Both the position numbers and the translations under genes were made by a program. This document shows, piece after piece, positions 54,601 through 56,160 of a DNA stretch of 64,000 nt; position 1 is the first letter of the stretch, and each line of letters starts with the position of its first letter. The stretch is from NCBI GenBank assembly GCA_037127315.1, contig JBBBDQ010001122.1:6093001-6157000 (forward strand), in the 5' to 3' direction. The DNA is from Ascarosepion bandense (lineage: Eukaryota; Mollusca; Cephalopoda; Sepiida; Sepiidae). The notes below the pieces were generated by a model, which saw only the letters and a program-made list of their open reading frames with translations, made no database searches and was not told where the DNA came from.

Positions 54601-55855
54601 AATAATTATTTTGCATTATTAAGTTTTTGTTGGGGTAAGAATATAAAATTGGGTGATTTTATTAAATCACACCAGCTCTTTACCGGCTCTTGCATTGTAA
54701 ACATGGCGAAAAGATCTGTGATGTCATTGATACTTAGAAAACTGATAGTCAAGTTACGTAATGAAGATAAACTCTCAATTGGGGATATTTCAAAGGGTGT
54801 GGGGAAATCTAAAAGTGTCATTCATTGTATTTTTTAAAAAAATTGAGGAAACTGGGTCATGTGAAGCCAAGAAACCACTTTACAATGCTCTGAATTGTTG
54901 ATGTGTTGTTTTTGATCGACTGTGAGCAAACGCGGCACCCACTTTGAACACAGCTTTCTCATTGACAAATGTTCATGCAAAAATGGGAAATACACTGCCT
55001 TCTGATATGTTCAACTCTTCTGCTATCTCACACAACTTCAATTTATGATCAGCCAAAACGAGTTTGTGGATTTTTTTCAGGACAATTGCCGATTTTGGGC
55101 GACCTGAACATTCAGCATCATTTCTGTCTGTACGACTGCGTTTAAAGTCAGCATACAATCTCTTAACCATTGTTTCTGATGGAGCAGAATCCAAATAATA
55201 CTTATCAAGCCATTGCTTTGCATGAACAGTATTTTTTCCCATCAGAAAGCAATGCTTTATCAACACAAGAAATTATGATTTTTCCATTGTTTTGAAAATT
55301 TGCAACAGTAGCTTCACTTAAATAACTAATTTGCAAACTAATAATTCAGTTGGGCCCAAATTTTGTTATGTGCTGTTTGAAGGTTAGTACTTCATAAAAA
55401 TCATATAGATTTTTTATTAATGGTGCCATCTACATGTCAGGCCCTGGACTTATTGAGTGATGTGTTATCACTGCCACATCTTATGTTTTAACAGAAAGGG
55501 TTTGTATTCTTTCCTTTTATATAGTGCCTCCTAGCTAGATTATGGATAATGCCATGACTTACAAAGAAAAGAAACAAATTATGTTGAAAGAAATACTAGT
55601 AAATAACTAATAATTCTTCATCTAATAAAAATTTATTGGTATTACTATTTGCTTACTGATGGCCATAGACTGAGGCGCTGAGTAATTTCAATGAAAAGTA
55701 AGTAAAATGAAAGAAATACAAGTCAAATTAATAATGATTGACAAATCTTTCTTTATTTTTTACGAAAAAATTGAAGGTCATACAATGTTTGTTTTGACTT
55801 AATGTTTGTCTTTAAATTTTGCAGTGTGAAATTGGCCCTGCAGCAATTCTCCTGA
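3124..55855 (+). CDS. ARMC8: ARMC8, C-terminal ~323 residues in ten exons (5' part outside window)
   Basis: Joined exons 3124-3210, 6021-6185, 16289-16375, 19193-19285, 19512-19661, 37014-37109, 43890-43985, 50774-50846, 51168-51261 and 55825-55855 give one open frame of 323 codons plus TGA. The product closely follows vertebrate ARMC8 from its middle to its C-terminus, including blocks such as [50 protein letters not shown] and the ending ALQQFS. ARMC8 is an armadillo-repeat scaffold of the cytoplasmic/nuclear CTLH (GID) E3 ubiquitin ligase, homologous to yeast Gid5/Vid28, which helps recruit substrate receptors; links to alpha-catenin turnover are reported. Introns are all GT-AG: the first six between visible exons are phase 0, the seventh is also phase 0, the eighth phase 1 and the ninth phase 2. 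Intron sizes run from 226 bp to 17.4 kb. About 365 N-terminal residues must be encoded upstream. No frame damage is seen, so the gene looks functional. Confidence 0.96.
3470..3780. repeat. Dispersed repeat with exact 123-bp tandem duplication
   Basis: Bases 3521-3643 are repeated immediately at 3644-3766 with no difference I could find, following a diverged start of the same unit. The core block CTTAGTCTATGGCCATCAGT also occurs inverted at 55631-55747, so this is a dispersed repeat that was recently duplicated in tandem here. Confidence 0.85.
3890..4620 (-). pseudogene. Mariner-type transposase relic
   Basis: On the minus strand, broken frames read in the order of a mariner transposase: an N-terminal helix-turn-helix part ([17 protein letters not shown]), a second part with [20 protein letters not shown], then [18 protein letters not shown], which corresponds to the second catalytic Asp block (HDNARPH) with the Asp lost. 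Many stops. Identification rests on short blocks only. Confidence 0.55.
4621..5335. other. Intron 1 sequence, nothing firmly recognised
   Basis: AT-rich DNA with no convincing protein relic or tRNA-like head; it may include the outer end of the preceding mariner relic. Confidence 0.35.
5340..5520 (+). repeat. Short interspersed repeat "GTTCACACTCC" (copy 1)
   Basis: It begins GGTTCACACTCCGCC, continues through TCTATTGAACAGGTGAAGAG and TGTTTAGGATG, and ends in CTTGCTCGGGGTGATATGAT followed by an A run. The 3' tail resembles those of the Jockey-like LINE copies in intron 2, as expected for a non-autonomous repeat mobilised by that LINE. No A and B boxes are obvious. Confidence 0.8.
5615..5930 (+). 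repeat. tRNA-derived SINE, family 2
   Basis: A-box-like AGTCTAATAGATTAAAG is followed by a B box in GAGTTCAATTCC, then a body with CAGTACTAAAAAGAACAAG and a tail GATGAAAGCTGAAGGGC...AACAACAAAGATGAGG. Related copies lie at 33810-34090 (minus) and 34095-34475 (plus). Confidence 0.7.
6021..6185 (+). CDS. ARMC8: ARMC8 exon b
   Basis: The exon has 165 nt and 55 codons, phase 0, between a TGTGCAG acceptor and GTAAGA donor. It carries the most conserved ARM block of the protein: residues 30-84 of the joined product, with [15 protein letters not shown] followed by [12 protein letters not shown] content is well above the flanking introns. Confidence 0.96.
6478..6528. repeat. Perfect 51-bp palindrome
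   Basis: The central C at 6503 is flanked by 25-bp arms that are exact inverted copies (arm: 6478-6502 against 6504-6528). It directly precedes a mariner-type terminal sequence starting near 6529. Confidence 0.97.
6529..6667 (+). pseudogene. DDE (Tc1/mariner-type) transposase C-terminal fragment
   Basis: After an end-like CAGAGTGATTGAAAAGTAGC, a short frame reads [18 protein letters not shown] then [11 protein letters not shown], the block around the third catalytic acidic residue. The rest of the element is deleted. A "GTTCACACTCC" repeat interrupts it at about 6668. Confidence 0.7.
6668..6870 (+). repeat. "GTTCACACTCC" repeat (copy 2), 1.4 tandem units
   Basis: The block CTATTGAACAGGTGAAG occurs twice about 160 bp apart, joined by a T-rich stretch and AATTGGAGTAGATAGACTAA. 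The copy thus shows a tandem arrangement also present in the 27147 and 38750 copies. Confidence 0.8.
6931..7650 (-). mobile_element. Helitron-like non-autonomous element, copy A (720 bp)
   Basis: Read on the minus strand it starts TCTAAACTTATTTATAAATG and ends in a hairpin (CCCG-A-GC, loop AAC, GC-CGGG) followed by CTATACTG and CTAG. It is inserted between A and T with no target duplication. These are the diagnostic Helitron termini (5' TC, 3' hairpin plus CTRR, A/T insertion). Two other copies at 28348 and 30668 have the same ends. No helicase is encoded. Internally a short AC-rich TTTCGGAATCAC segment is duplicated. Confidence 0.8.
7920..10420 (+). pseudogene. Jockey-like LINE, degenerate endonuclease-RT copy
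   Basis: In order on the + strand: an endonuclease-to-RT linker ([15 protein letters not shown] near 8265-8310), RT start ([20 protein letters not shown] and [20 protein letters not shown] at 8640-8780), the catalytic block [10 protein letters not shown] at 9621-9650 and the thumb/C-terminal part ([18 protein letters not shown]... near 9840-9900). Many stops and frameshifts. It ends in GGGGTGAAATGATAAAAG at 10395-10415. A SINE fragment sits inside near 9205-9420. Clade (Jockey, CR1 or L2) cannot be fixed by eye. Confidence 0.8.
9205..9420 (+). repeat. tRNA-derived SINE family 1 fragment inside LINE
   Basis: The SINE body (TTCCAGTTGAGTTCGTTATA, CACTTGCATGCAAATACCC, CAGCTACAGGTAAAT) is recognisable; the tRNA-like head is heavily mutated. 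It splits the LINE relic, so it inserted after the LINE. Confidence 0.6.
10445..11285 (+). pseudogene. Jockey-like LINE, internally deleted copy
   Basis: RT fragments with [20 protein letters not shown] followed by DDTT (near 10630-10695) pass abruptly to the C-terminal block [19 protein letters not shown] (from 10805), [11 protein letters not shown] and a tail CTGTGGCATGAAATGATTAT plus A run. The second half keeps one open frame (10801-11145). Confidence 0.8.
11366..11549 (+). repeat. tRNA-derived SINE, family 1 (well-preserved head)
   Basis: The head has a clear A box (TGGCGCAGTGGATATCGG) and B box (GAGTTCGAATTCC), followed by the family body (GCGCAAATACCCTTGGGAAA, CAGTTATGGGTTAAATAATA, GACAGATTGGGTTCTATAGC). 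The usual 3' part is missing: at 11550 the sequence changes directly into a Jockey-like LINE 3' end. Similar in type to the tRNA-derived octopus SINEs in the literature; not assigned to a named family. Confidence 0.85.
11550..11776 (+). pseudogene. Jockey-like LINE 3' end
   Basis: It matches the 3' part of the 10445-11285 copy: CTGTTTGTGGAAGTCTC, CCCTGATAGCGACAATCTC, CCGCCTTGCTTGGAGTAAAA, TGATTATTAAAAAAC. Confidence 0.7.
12240..12990 (+). pseudogene. Jockey-like LINE 3' fragment with displaced tail
   Basis: The block from CAGTCACTTTCTCACTGG to about 12690 matches the SLFYKYFHG...TSHLWNSLP region. The tail (CCCTGCTTGGGGCGATATGA at 12968-12987) is ~240 bp further on; the interval 12690-12925 is not LINE-like and may be an insertion. 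Confidence 0.65.
13240..13625 (+). pseudogene. Jockey-like LINE 3' fragment
   Basis: The sequence aligns with the same C-terminal/3' region (CTTCCCTGTGCTTTTTCTAT, TCACACTTTTCACTTGTG, CTTACTTTAACTGAAATGAT plus A-rich tail). Confidence 0.65.
13728..13950 (+). repeat. tRNA-derived SINE, family 1
   Basis: A-box TAGTGTAACGGATATCGG, mutated B box, body CACGCAAATACACCCTTGGG, and the later GGTTGGCAACCAGTCTACTG segment. The 3' end is decayed. Confidence 0.75.
14370..15190 (+). pseudogene. Jockey-like LINE C-terminal RT relic
   Basis: Broken frames read [34 protein letters not shown] and [10 protein letters not shown] in the order of the RT thumb and C-terminal region of this LINE type. It contains the perfect palindrome at 14868-14917. 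Confidence 0.65.
14868..14917. repeat. Perfect 50-bp palindrome
   Basis: Arms 14868-14892 and 14893-14917 are exact reverse complements centred on CAATTG. It lies within a LINE relic, close to the place where the SELHSLVPP-type block would be expected. Confidence 0.97.
15760..16200 (+). pseudogene. Jockey-like LINE 3' fragment
   Basis: It starts with GATTCTTGATAAAATACCAA ([14 protein letters not shown]) and runs to TCCTTGCTTAGGGTGAGATT and an A-rich tail, about 90 bp upstream of ARMC8 exon c. Confidence 0.65.
16289..16375 (+). CDS. ARMC8: ARMC8 exon c
   Basis: The exon has 87 nt and 29 codons, phase 0, after TTTTGCAG and before GTAAGT. It encodes MLQNGPEEV...LEFSPSKE; vertebrate ARMC8 has VLQNAPDEI at the same exon start. 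The initial ATG is an internal Met codon, not a translation start, since the reading frame enters from exon b. Confidence 0.95.
16376..19192 (+). other. ARMC8: ARMC8 intron 3
   Basis: It is AT-rich with a 29-bp T run at about 18619-18647 and a TA run near 17157. Open frames at 16451-16687 and 16800-17051 show no recognisable protein family. No transposon could be identified. Confidence 0.5.
19193..19285 (+). CDS. ARMC8: ARMC8 exon d
   Basis: The exon has 93 nt and 31 codons, phase 0, after TTTTGTAG and before GTGAGT. It encodes [15 protein letters not shown]...LNGVWGLM, matching the PILESGAVELLCGLT / NGIWALM segment of vertebrate ARMC8, a typical ARM repeat with the conserved NGxW turn. Confidence 0.95.
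19512..19661 (+). CDS. ARMC8: ARMC8 exon e
   Basis: The exon has 150 nt and 50 codons, phase 0, with acceptor CACCTTCAG and donor GTAAGT. It encodes NMTFQ...[10 protein letters not shown]...[15 protein letters not shown], nearly identical to vertebrate ARMC8. It is separated from exon d by a 226-bp intron, the shortest between exons here, and followed by the longest one. Confidence 0.96.
19662..20925 (+). other. Start of ARMC8 intron 5: microsatellites
   Basis: Mostly unrecognised AT-rich sequence. It includes a possible SINE tail near 19900-20010 (GGCTATGGGTTAAATAATCA), an (AT)n run at 20560-20601 and an (AC)n run at 20729-20761. Confidence 0.5.
20930..21877 (-). mobile_element. Penelope-like element fragment with inverted arms (pLTR-like)
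   Basis: The left arm 20930-21213 is repeated inverted at 21598-21877 (for example GACGTCATGTTATACCT against its complement). The minus-strand protein relic lies between them and runs into the left arm. PLE copies with LTR-like repeats in direct or inverted order are well known, and GIY-YIG coding at the C-terminus is typical. Only the 3' end of the element survives; no RT domain is present. It sits in ARMC8 intron 5. Confidence 0.75.
21157..21512 (-). pseudogene. GIY-YIG endonuclease-like C-terminus of Penelope-like ORF
   Basis: Read on the minus strand: [29 protein letters not shown], then TGQYLLDN and a terminal block [20 protein letters not shown] with [17 protein letters not shown] and TGA. 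The spacing of VYKF-C, VYxxxT, R and EH/QHVP matches the GIY-YIG domain found at the end of animal Penelope-like polyproteins; the first Gly-like and some motif residues are altered. The last 18 codons and stop are duplicated in the opposite arm (from 21598). The ORF is intact over ~96 codons but lacks the RT. Confidence 0.7.
22030..22392. repeat. AT/AC microsatellite cluster with short hairpin
   Basis: Four TA runs (about 22036-22060, 22106-22122, 22191-22222, 22330-22367, the last followed by AC to 22392) alternate with short inverted copies. TAGTCATCCGCACTGTTT at 22122 pairs with AAACAGTGCGGATGACTA ending near 22192, and TTATAACCAAAATATATA pairs with TATATTTTGGTTATAA at 22230-22250. Confidence 0.85.
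22790..22905 (+). repeat. tRNA-derived SINE family 1 fragment
   Basis: It contains TTAGCACAACGGATA (head) and CTTCCAGTTATGGGTTAATA, GGTTGGCATCCAGTTTAG from the body, with the middle deleted. Confidence 0.6.
22906..23480. other. Unassigned segment with long open frames on both strands
   Basis: Frames are open at 22981-23169 (+), 22906-23136 (-) and 23207-23458 (-). Base composition is more balanced than the surrounding intron, so it may be a relic of coding or mobile DNA. I do not recognise a family on either strand and make no functional claim. Confidence 0.35.
24116..24406 (+). pseudogene. Mariner transposase N-terminal DNA-binding part
   Basis: The frame contains [20 protein letters not shown] (first helix-turn-helix), [20 protein letters not shown] and [17 protein letters not shown] (second helix-turn-helix), standard for the mariner family. 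The start codon region is damaged by a stop just upstream, so this is a relic; its frame is lost near 24400. Confidence 0.85.
24592..24889 (-). repeat. tRNA-derived SINE family 1 with 8-bp target duplication
   Basis: On the minus strand the head GGTACAGTGGATATCGGC leads to the B box and body, ending in a CTGACTGA-type tail. The 8-bp ACAACTTT at 24584-24591 is repeated at 24890-24897. It inserted into the mariner transposase. Confidence 0.9.
25177..26100 (+). other. Intron 5 sequence, nothing recognised
   Basis: AT-rich with homopolymer runs; no recognised repeat or protein relic. Confidence 0.4.
26103..26230 (+). repeat. tRNA-derived SINE, family 3 (partial)
   Basis: A-box-like GTAGTTTAATGGTTAGCGGC and B-box-like TCTCGATTCCAG are spaced as in a tRNA head. 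The 3' body is mostly missing. Confidence 0.55.
26368..26600 (+). repeat. tRNA-derived SINE, family 3
   Basis: Head GGTGGTGTAATGGTTTGTGG with a decayed B box, body CAAATACACTTGGGAAAG and CTATGGGTTAAATAGTAGGG, and tail GTTAATGCC plus A run. The body shares blocks with SINE family 1 but the 3' tail differs. Confidence 0.65.
26666..26985 (-). repeat. tRNA-derived SINE family 1, full length with 10-bp target duplication
   Basis: A 320-bp copy with head (minus) GCATTGTGGTGCAGTGGAAA at the right and a CTGACTGAG-like tail at the left. ATCAAGCAAT occurs at 26656-26665 and again at 26986-26995 as a direct target-site duplication. Confidence 0.9.
27147..27445 (-). repeat. "GTTCACACTCC" repeat (copy 3), about two tandem units
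   Basis: On the + strand it begins with a T run and ATCATATCACCCCGAGCAAG (tail), then two units each with GAAAACCGGAAAC, CATCCTAAACAGGAAACAAG and CACCTGTTCAATAGACG (second unit decayed), joined by TAGTCTATCTACTCCAATTA. Confidence 0.8.
27889..28205 (+). repeat. tRNA-derived SINE, family 1, near full length
   Basis: Head TGGTGCAGTAGATATCATCT, B box GAGTTTGAATTCC, body through GGTTGGCATCTAGTCTACTG-like sequence, CCCAGTCAGTCATGTTGC and tail TAACTGACTGA. Target duplication is not clear. Confidence 0.8.
28348..29069 (-). mobile_element. Helitron-like non-autonomous element, copy B (722 bp)
   Basis: It has the same termini as copy A: TCTAAACTTATTCATAAACG start and CCCGAGCAAGACCGGG hairpin, CTATACTG, CTAG end on the minus strand, inserted between A and T without duplication. 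It is collinear with copy A over its whole length. Confidence 0.8.
29110..29262. repeat. Mariner end fragment
   Basis: The sequence from ATATCACTCAATATGTCCC through GATGGCGCTACCAATAAAAA to TTTGGGCCCAATCGGATTAT matches, in inverse orientation, the 5' end of the mariner at 54882-55468. Only this non-coding end is present. Confidence 0.7.
29385..30172 (+). pseudogene. RTE-like LINE fragment with internal deletion
   Basis: RT motifs [20 protein letters not shown] and [13 protein letters not shown] (motif A with catalytic Asp) occur at 29470-29600. The sequence then jumps to the C-terminal part (KTICSHVYQ..., [19 protein letters not shown] and [13 protein letters not shown] at 29880-29970). The YADD motif B-C region is deleted. 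Several stops. Confidence 0.8.
30668..31176 (+). mobile_element. Helitron-like non-autonomous element, copy C (509 bp, deleted)
   Basis: It starts TCTAAACTTATTTATAAATG after an A and ends GGCTATACTGCTAG before a T, the same ends as copies A and B but in the opposite orientation and lacking ~200 bp in the middle. The terminal hairpin is partly decayed (CCCAAGCAATGCCAGG). Confidence 0.8.
31177..33809 (+). other. Intron 5 sequence, little recognised
   Basis: A (CTC)n run is at about 32805-32828. Open frames at 31212-31466, 32757-32948 and 33562-33786 have no recognisable content. The 33355-33390 stretch shows a short tandem AAATGTCCTAATACA. Confidence 0.4.
33810..34090 (-). repeat. tRNA-derived SINE family 2, inverted partner
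   Basis: On the minus strand it carries the B-box TAAGTTCAATTACTGG, the body AGTACTAAAAAATAAGAACT and a tail with AACAACAAAAATGAGAAC. It is immediately adjacent to the plus-strand copy at 34095, so the pair forms an inverted repeat. Confidence 0.7.
34095..34475 (+). repeat. tRNA-derived SINE family 2 with amplified head
   Basis: Three to four tandem copies (~38 bp each) of an A-box segment, GCCTAGTGGATTAAGGCATC-like, occupy 34105-34215. The body and tail follow (CAGTACTAAAAAATAAGAAC, GATGAAGGCCGAAGGGCCC, AACAACAACGAAAATGAAG). Confidence 0.75.
34677..34745. repeat. (AT)n(AC)n microsatellite
   Basis: About 34 bp of TA followed without a break by about 35 bp of CA. Confidence 0.95.
34760..35780 (+). 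other. Intron 5 sequence, nothing recognised
   Basis: AT-rich; the open frame at 35153-35455 has no recognisable family. Confidence 0.4.
35785..36005. repeat. Degenerate minisatellite, ~40-45 bp unit
   Basis: About five diverged units share CTTTTTGACACCAGTGCAAA followed by CCAGACCTATGTCTCCCC-like sequence. Unit boundaries are blurred by an insertion near 35895-35930. Confidence 0.75.
36006..37013 (+). other. End of intron 5, nothing recognised
   Basis: Unassigned AT-rich sequence ending in the acceptor TTTATGTTTCAG of exon f. Confidence 0.4.
37014..37109 (+). CDS. ARMC8: ARMC8 exon f
   Basis: The exon has 96 nt and 32 codons, phase 0, after ATGTTTCAG and before GTAACA. It encodes [17 protein letters not shown]...[12 protein letters not shown], which matches HIDKIM...QIMQAV...LEGEHNIEVKEQ of vertebrate ARMC8. 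The donor's +4 to +6 bases (ACA) are weaker than at the other introns. Confidence 0.95.
37740..38350 (-). pseudogene. Mariner-type transposase relic
   Basis: On the minus strand broken frames give [20 protein letters not shown] followed by [12 protein letters not shown] (first catalytic Asp region), then SVSKPGLEF and a degenerate second half. It lies in ARMC8 intron 6, antisense to the gene. Confidence 0.65.
38750..38985 (-). repeat. "GTTCACACTCC" repeat (copy 4), tandem units
   Basis: Two CACCTGTACAATAGACG(T/A) blocks ~155 bp apart flank one full unit, followed by a tail-like CCTTGCTCGAAGTGATATGA plus A run, which here is on the + strand. The left part reads on the minus strand, so the copy is rearranged. 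Confidence 0.75.
38986..43889 (+). other. Most of ARMC8 intron 6, little recognised
   Basis: A C12 run plus (AC)n at about 39229-39255, a family 2 SINE tail fragment near 40245-40345 (minus), and long AT-rich stretches from 40.9 to 43.2 kb. A more GC-rich block at 43180-43380 may be an old repeat. No coding could be supported. Confidence 0.45.
43890..43985 (+). CDS. ARMC8: ARMC8 exon g
   Basis: The exon has 96 nt and 32 codons, phase 0, after ATATTTCAG and before GTAAGT. It encodes [20 protein letters not shown]...LINYM, corresponding to TLCILANIADGTTAKDLIM of vertebrate ARMC8. An RTE-like retrotransposon fragment begins only ~45 bp beyond its donor. Confidence 0.95.
44030..44825 (+). pseudogene. 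RTE-like LINE, C-terminal RT fragment
   Basis: It starts ~45 bp after ARMC8 exon g: [71 protein letters not shown], [20 protein letters not shown] and a C-terminal [10 protein letters not shown], then [21 protein letters not shown] few stops and one frameshift; best preserved of the three copies of this family. Open frames 44029-44229 and 44460-44831 are parts of it. Confidence 0.85.
45600..45735 (+). pseudogene. Ty3/Gypsy-type integrase C-terminal trace
   Basis: One frame reads [20 protein letters not shown] then [19 protein letters not shown], followed by QNPT. This RREKAL...RYN...L.PL..GD.V..Q.P pattern is typical of the region after the integrase core in animal Gypsy-type retrotransposons. 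Nothing else of the element was recognised nearby. Confidence 0.55.
45740..46965 (+). other. Intron 7 sequence, unassigned
   Basis: The open frame 45777-45995 has a protein-like composition ([20 protein letters not shown]) but no family I recognise. The rest is pyrimidine-rich with short TA runs at ~46441 and ~46955. Confidence 0.35.
46976..47972 (+). mobile_element. Mariner element, internally deleted (~1.0 kb)
   Basis: Ends ACCGTGAATAAGTTTTCGGT (left) and GCAAGAACTTATTCAAGACC (right) are imperfect inverted repeats. The ORF at 47171-47605 carries the HTH pair ([52 protein letters not shown]). After a stop, [13 protein letters not shown] sequence leads to a deletion, and the C-terminus [12 protein letters not shown] with stop remains near 47850-47895. 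The catalytic core is missing. Confidence 0.85.
47171..47605 (+). pseudogene. Mariner transposase N-terminal ORF
   Basis: 144 codons. Contains the mariner HTH domains, an [20 protein letters not shown] linker (equivalent to EDEPRSGRP) and [14 protein letters not shown] (equivalent to WVPHEL). It ends prematurely before the TDEKW block. Could still bind terminal repeats if expressed, but cannot cut. Confidence 0.8.
48300..48655 (-). pseudogene. C2H2 zinc-finger-like C-terminal ORF, probably a retroelement relic
   Basis: The minus-strand frame 48375-48635 contains [32 protein letters not shown] and a terminal finger [25 protein letters not shown] with Cys-x2-Cys and His-x4-His spacing. Single C2H2 fingers of this kind are common at the C-terminus of invertebrate LINE-like repeats. 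Downstream (lower coordinates) the sequence ends with ATCATC-type bases. Bounded by an (AT)n run at 48659-48697. Confidence 0.5.
48659..48697. repeat. (AT)n microsatellite
   Basis: A TA run of about 38 bp between the zinc-finger relic and a dispersed repeat. Confidence 0.95.
48700..48860 (-). repeat. Dispersed repeat shared with 51560-51700
   Basis: GATTTTATTTTGCAACA(A/G), TTTATCAAGG and TTTAAGAATGCT-like blocks occur in the same order in both places. On the minus strand each carries CTTGATAAA, a small hairpin and GAAA. Confidence 0.6.
49308..49611 (-). repeat. tRNA-derived SINE family 1 with 10-bp target duplication
   Basis: A 304-bp copy, head at the right (minus TGTGATACATTGGATATCGG). 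TTTTTAATAG at 49298-49307 is repeated at 49612-49621. Confidence 0.9.
49681..50546 (+). mobile_element. Mariner-type element with intact terminal repeats (866 bp)
   Basis: The left end TACATGGTGCGATGGGTAAA-TTGTCGTC pairs with the complement of the right end GACGACATTTTATCCATCGC-ACCCTGTA. Inside, fragments of one transposase appear in order: [33 protein letters not shown], a deletion, [34 protein letters not shown], a region equivalent to WSPNS-DC-LDYYVWGAVE, and [18 protein letters not shown] near the 3' end. Stops and frameshifts throughout. Inserted in intron 7, 228 bp before exon h. Confidence 0.85.
50774..50846 (+). CDS. ARMC8: ARMC8 exon h
   Basis: The exon has 73 nt, begins in phase 0 after CTTTTTAG and ends one base into a Gly codon before GTAAGT. 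It encodes [20 protein letters not shown] followed by NDDE, matching [23 protein letters not shown] of vertebrates. Exons h and i are bracketed by inverted copies of one mariner-type element. Confidence 0.94.
51168..51261 (+). CDS. ARMC8: ARMC8 exon i
   Basis: The exon has 94 nt, completes the split Gly codon, and ends two bases into an Arg codon before a GTCAGT donor. It encodes [20 protein letters not shown] then [10 protein letters not shown], matching SQERQDKLRDMG...LHKLSQSPDSNL of vertebrates. A four-Thr run replaces the vertebrate linker. Confidence 0.93.
51560..51700 (-). repeat. Dispersed repeat shared with 48700-48860
   Basis: TTATCAAGGCAAGTGTAAAG and ATTTCATTTTGCAACAGAAG match the other copy. 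The minus strand carries CTTGATAAAA, hairpin CCA-TTAG-TGG and GAAACACGTC. Confidence 0.6.
51708..51895 (-). repeat. "GTTCACACTCC" repeat (copy 5)
   Basis: One unit: T run and AATCATATAACACCACTGAT (tail), GAAAAGAGAAAACCGGAGAC, CACCTGTTCAATAGACGTGG, GGCAATAGTTTAGTCTATCT. Located just after ARMC8 exon i. Confidence 0.8.
51915..52568 (-). mobile_element. Mariner-type element, second copy, 3' truncated
   Basis: Same family as 49681-50546, opposite orientation. Its right end (TGATGACAATTTACCCATCA-CACCCT) is the 5' terminal repeat; the 3' repeat is missing at the left. The minus-strand ORF 52031-52321 contains [36 protein letters not shown] and PDSISLDNF, corresponding to the third catalytic block. 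Confidence 0.85.
52593..53443. mobile_element. Non-autonomous hAT-type element with 8-bp target duplication (851 bp)
   Basis: Terminal inverted repeat CAGCCTTTGAGATTT (left) and AAATCTCAAAGGCTG (right, perfect over 15 bp; homology continues as TCACTTG/CAAGTGA after a 10-bp insertion on the left). The flanking TATATAAC at 52585-52592 and 53444-53451 is an exact 8-bp direct repeat. CAG-starting ends and 8-bp duplications are hallmarks of hAT elements. No transposase is encoded. Confidence 0.85.
53674..54327. mobile_element. Foldback element 3
   Basis: The left arm from ATTACAATGGTTTATAAAAG through GCATTATATCACTACACAAA to AGGTGATATTTTAAAATAAA (about 53681-53780) is repeated inverted at about 54225-54320. 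The arms are ~100-130 bp and the loop ~440 bp. The right arm holds CTGAAAA, hairpin AGAAC-AGTATT-GTTCT and GACACATG. No coding seen. Confidence 0.75.
54366..54881 (+). mobile_element. Tc1-type element, 5' part only
   Basis: It begins ACAGTAGCAAGCATAAAGAT and leads to a transposase N-terminus (from 54703: [20 protein letters not shown] then [20 protein letters not shown], a PAX-like HTH), continuing [11 protein letters not shown] after a frameshift. It stops at the junction with the next mariner. Confidence 0.75.
54882..55468 (-). mobile_element. Mariner element, 5' part (terminal repeat and N-terminus)
   Basis: The minus-strand frame 54973-55266 (with a preceding MEKS and one stop) reads [60 protein letters not shown] and [15 protein letters not shown], a clear mariner HTH region, then [20 protein letters not shown] in a shifted frame. 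The 5' non-coding end up to GGACTTATTGAGTGAT near 55468 matches the fragment at 29110-29262. The remainder of the element is missing at its junction with the Tc1 piece. Confidence 0.8.
55631..55747 (-). repeat. Inverted copy of the 3470-3780 dispersed repeat
   Basis: ACTGATGGCCATAGACTGAG and GAAAAGTAAGTAAAATGAAA are the complement of blocks in the 123-bp unit near ARMC8 exon a. Confidence 0.75.
55825..55855 (+). CDS. ARMC8: ARMC8 terminal coding exon and stop
   Basis: After the acceptor TTTTGCAG, the first base T completes the CG|T Arg codon of exon i. Nine codons follow (VKLALQQFS) and then TGA at 55853-55855. Vertebrate ARMC8 ends KAKMALQQYLA, so this 31-nt exon is recognised by phase, by sequence and by its distance from exon i, although it is far too short to stand out alone. 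Confidence 0.9.
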
Positions 55856-56160
55856 CAATATCTGAAATTATTTGCAGTTGACCCTGAGCAGAGACTGTAG
55901 TAAGGCAGCAAAACCAACAAATTGCTGAATTAGCTTCTGCCTTTTTCTATTAATCACCAACACCACCACCAGATTCAATATTACCGTCTCTATAATTACT
56001 TCTGCTACATTAACTTTTAACTAAGACTCAACGTAAAAGGGAGACTTACTTGTACACTACTTATTGACATCACATTCCCATACAGGACCCGGGTGAATGA
56101 ATGTCATGTTGAAAACATTCTGGATTTTGGGGTTTTGAAAAAAATAAATAAAAACATAGA
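55856..56160 (+). other. ARMC8: ARMC8 3' UTR (start certain, end uncertain)
   Basis: The 3' UTR begins after the TGA. The first canonical polyadenylation hexamers are overlapping AATAAA copies at about 56143-56152; more AATAAA-like sites follow near 56420 and 56495, so the true end cannot be fixed by eye. No repeat of recognised type lies between the stop and the first hexamer. Confidence 0.4.
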
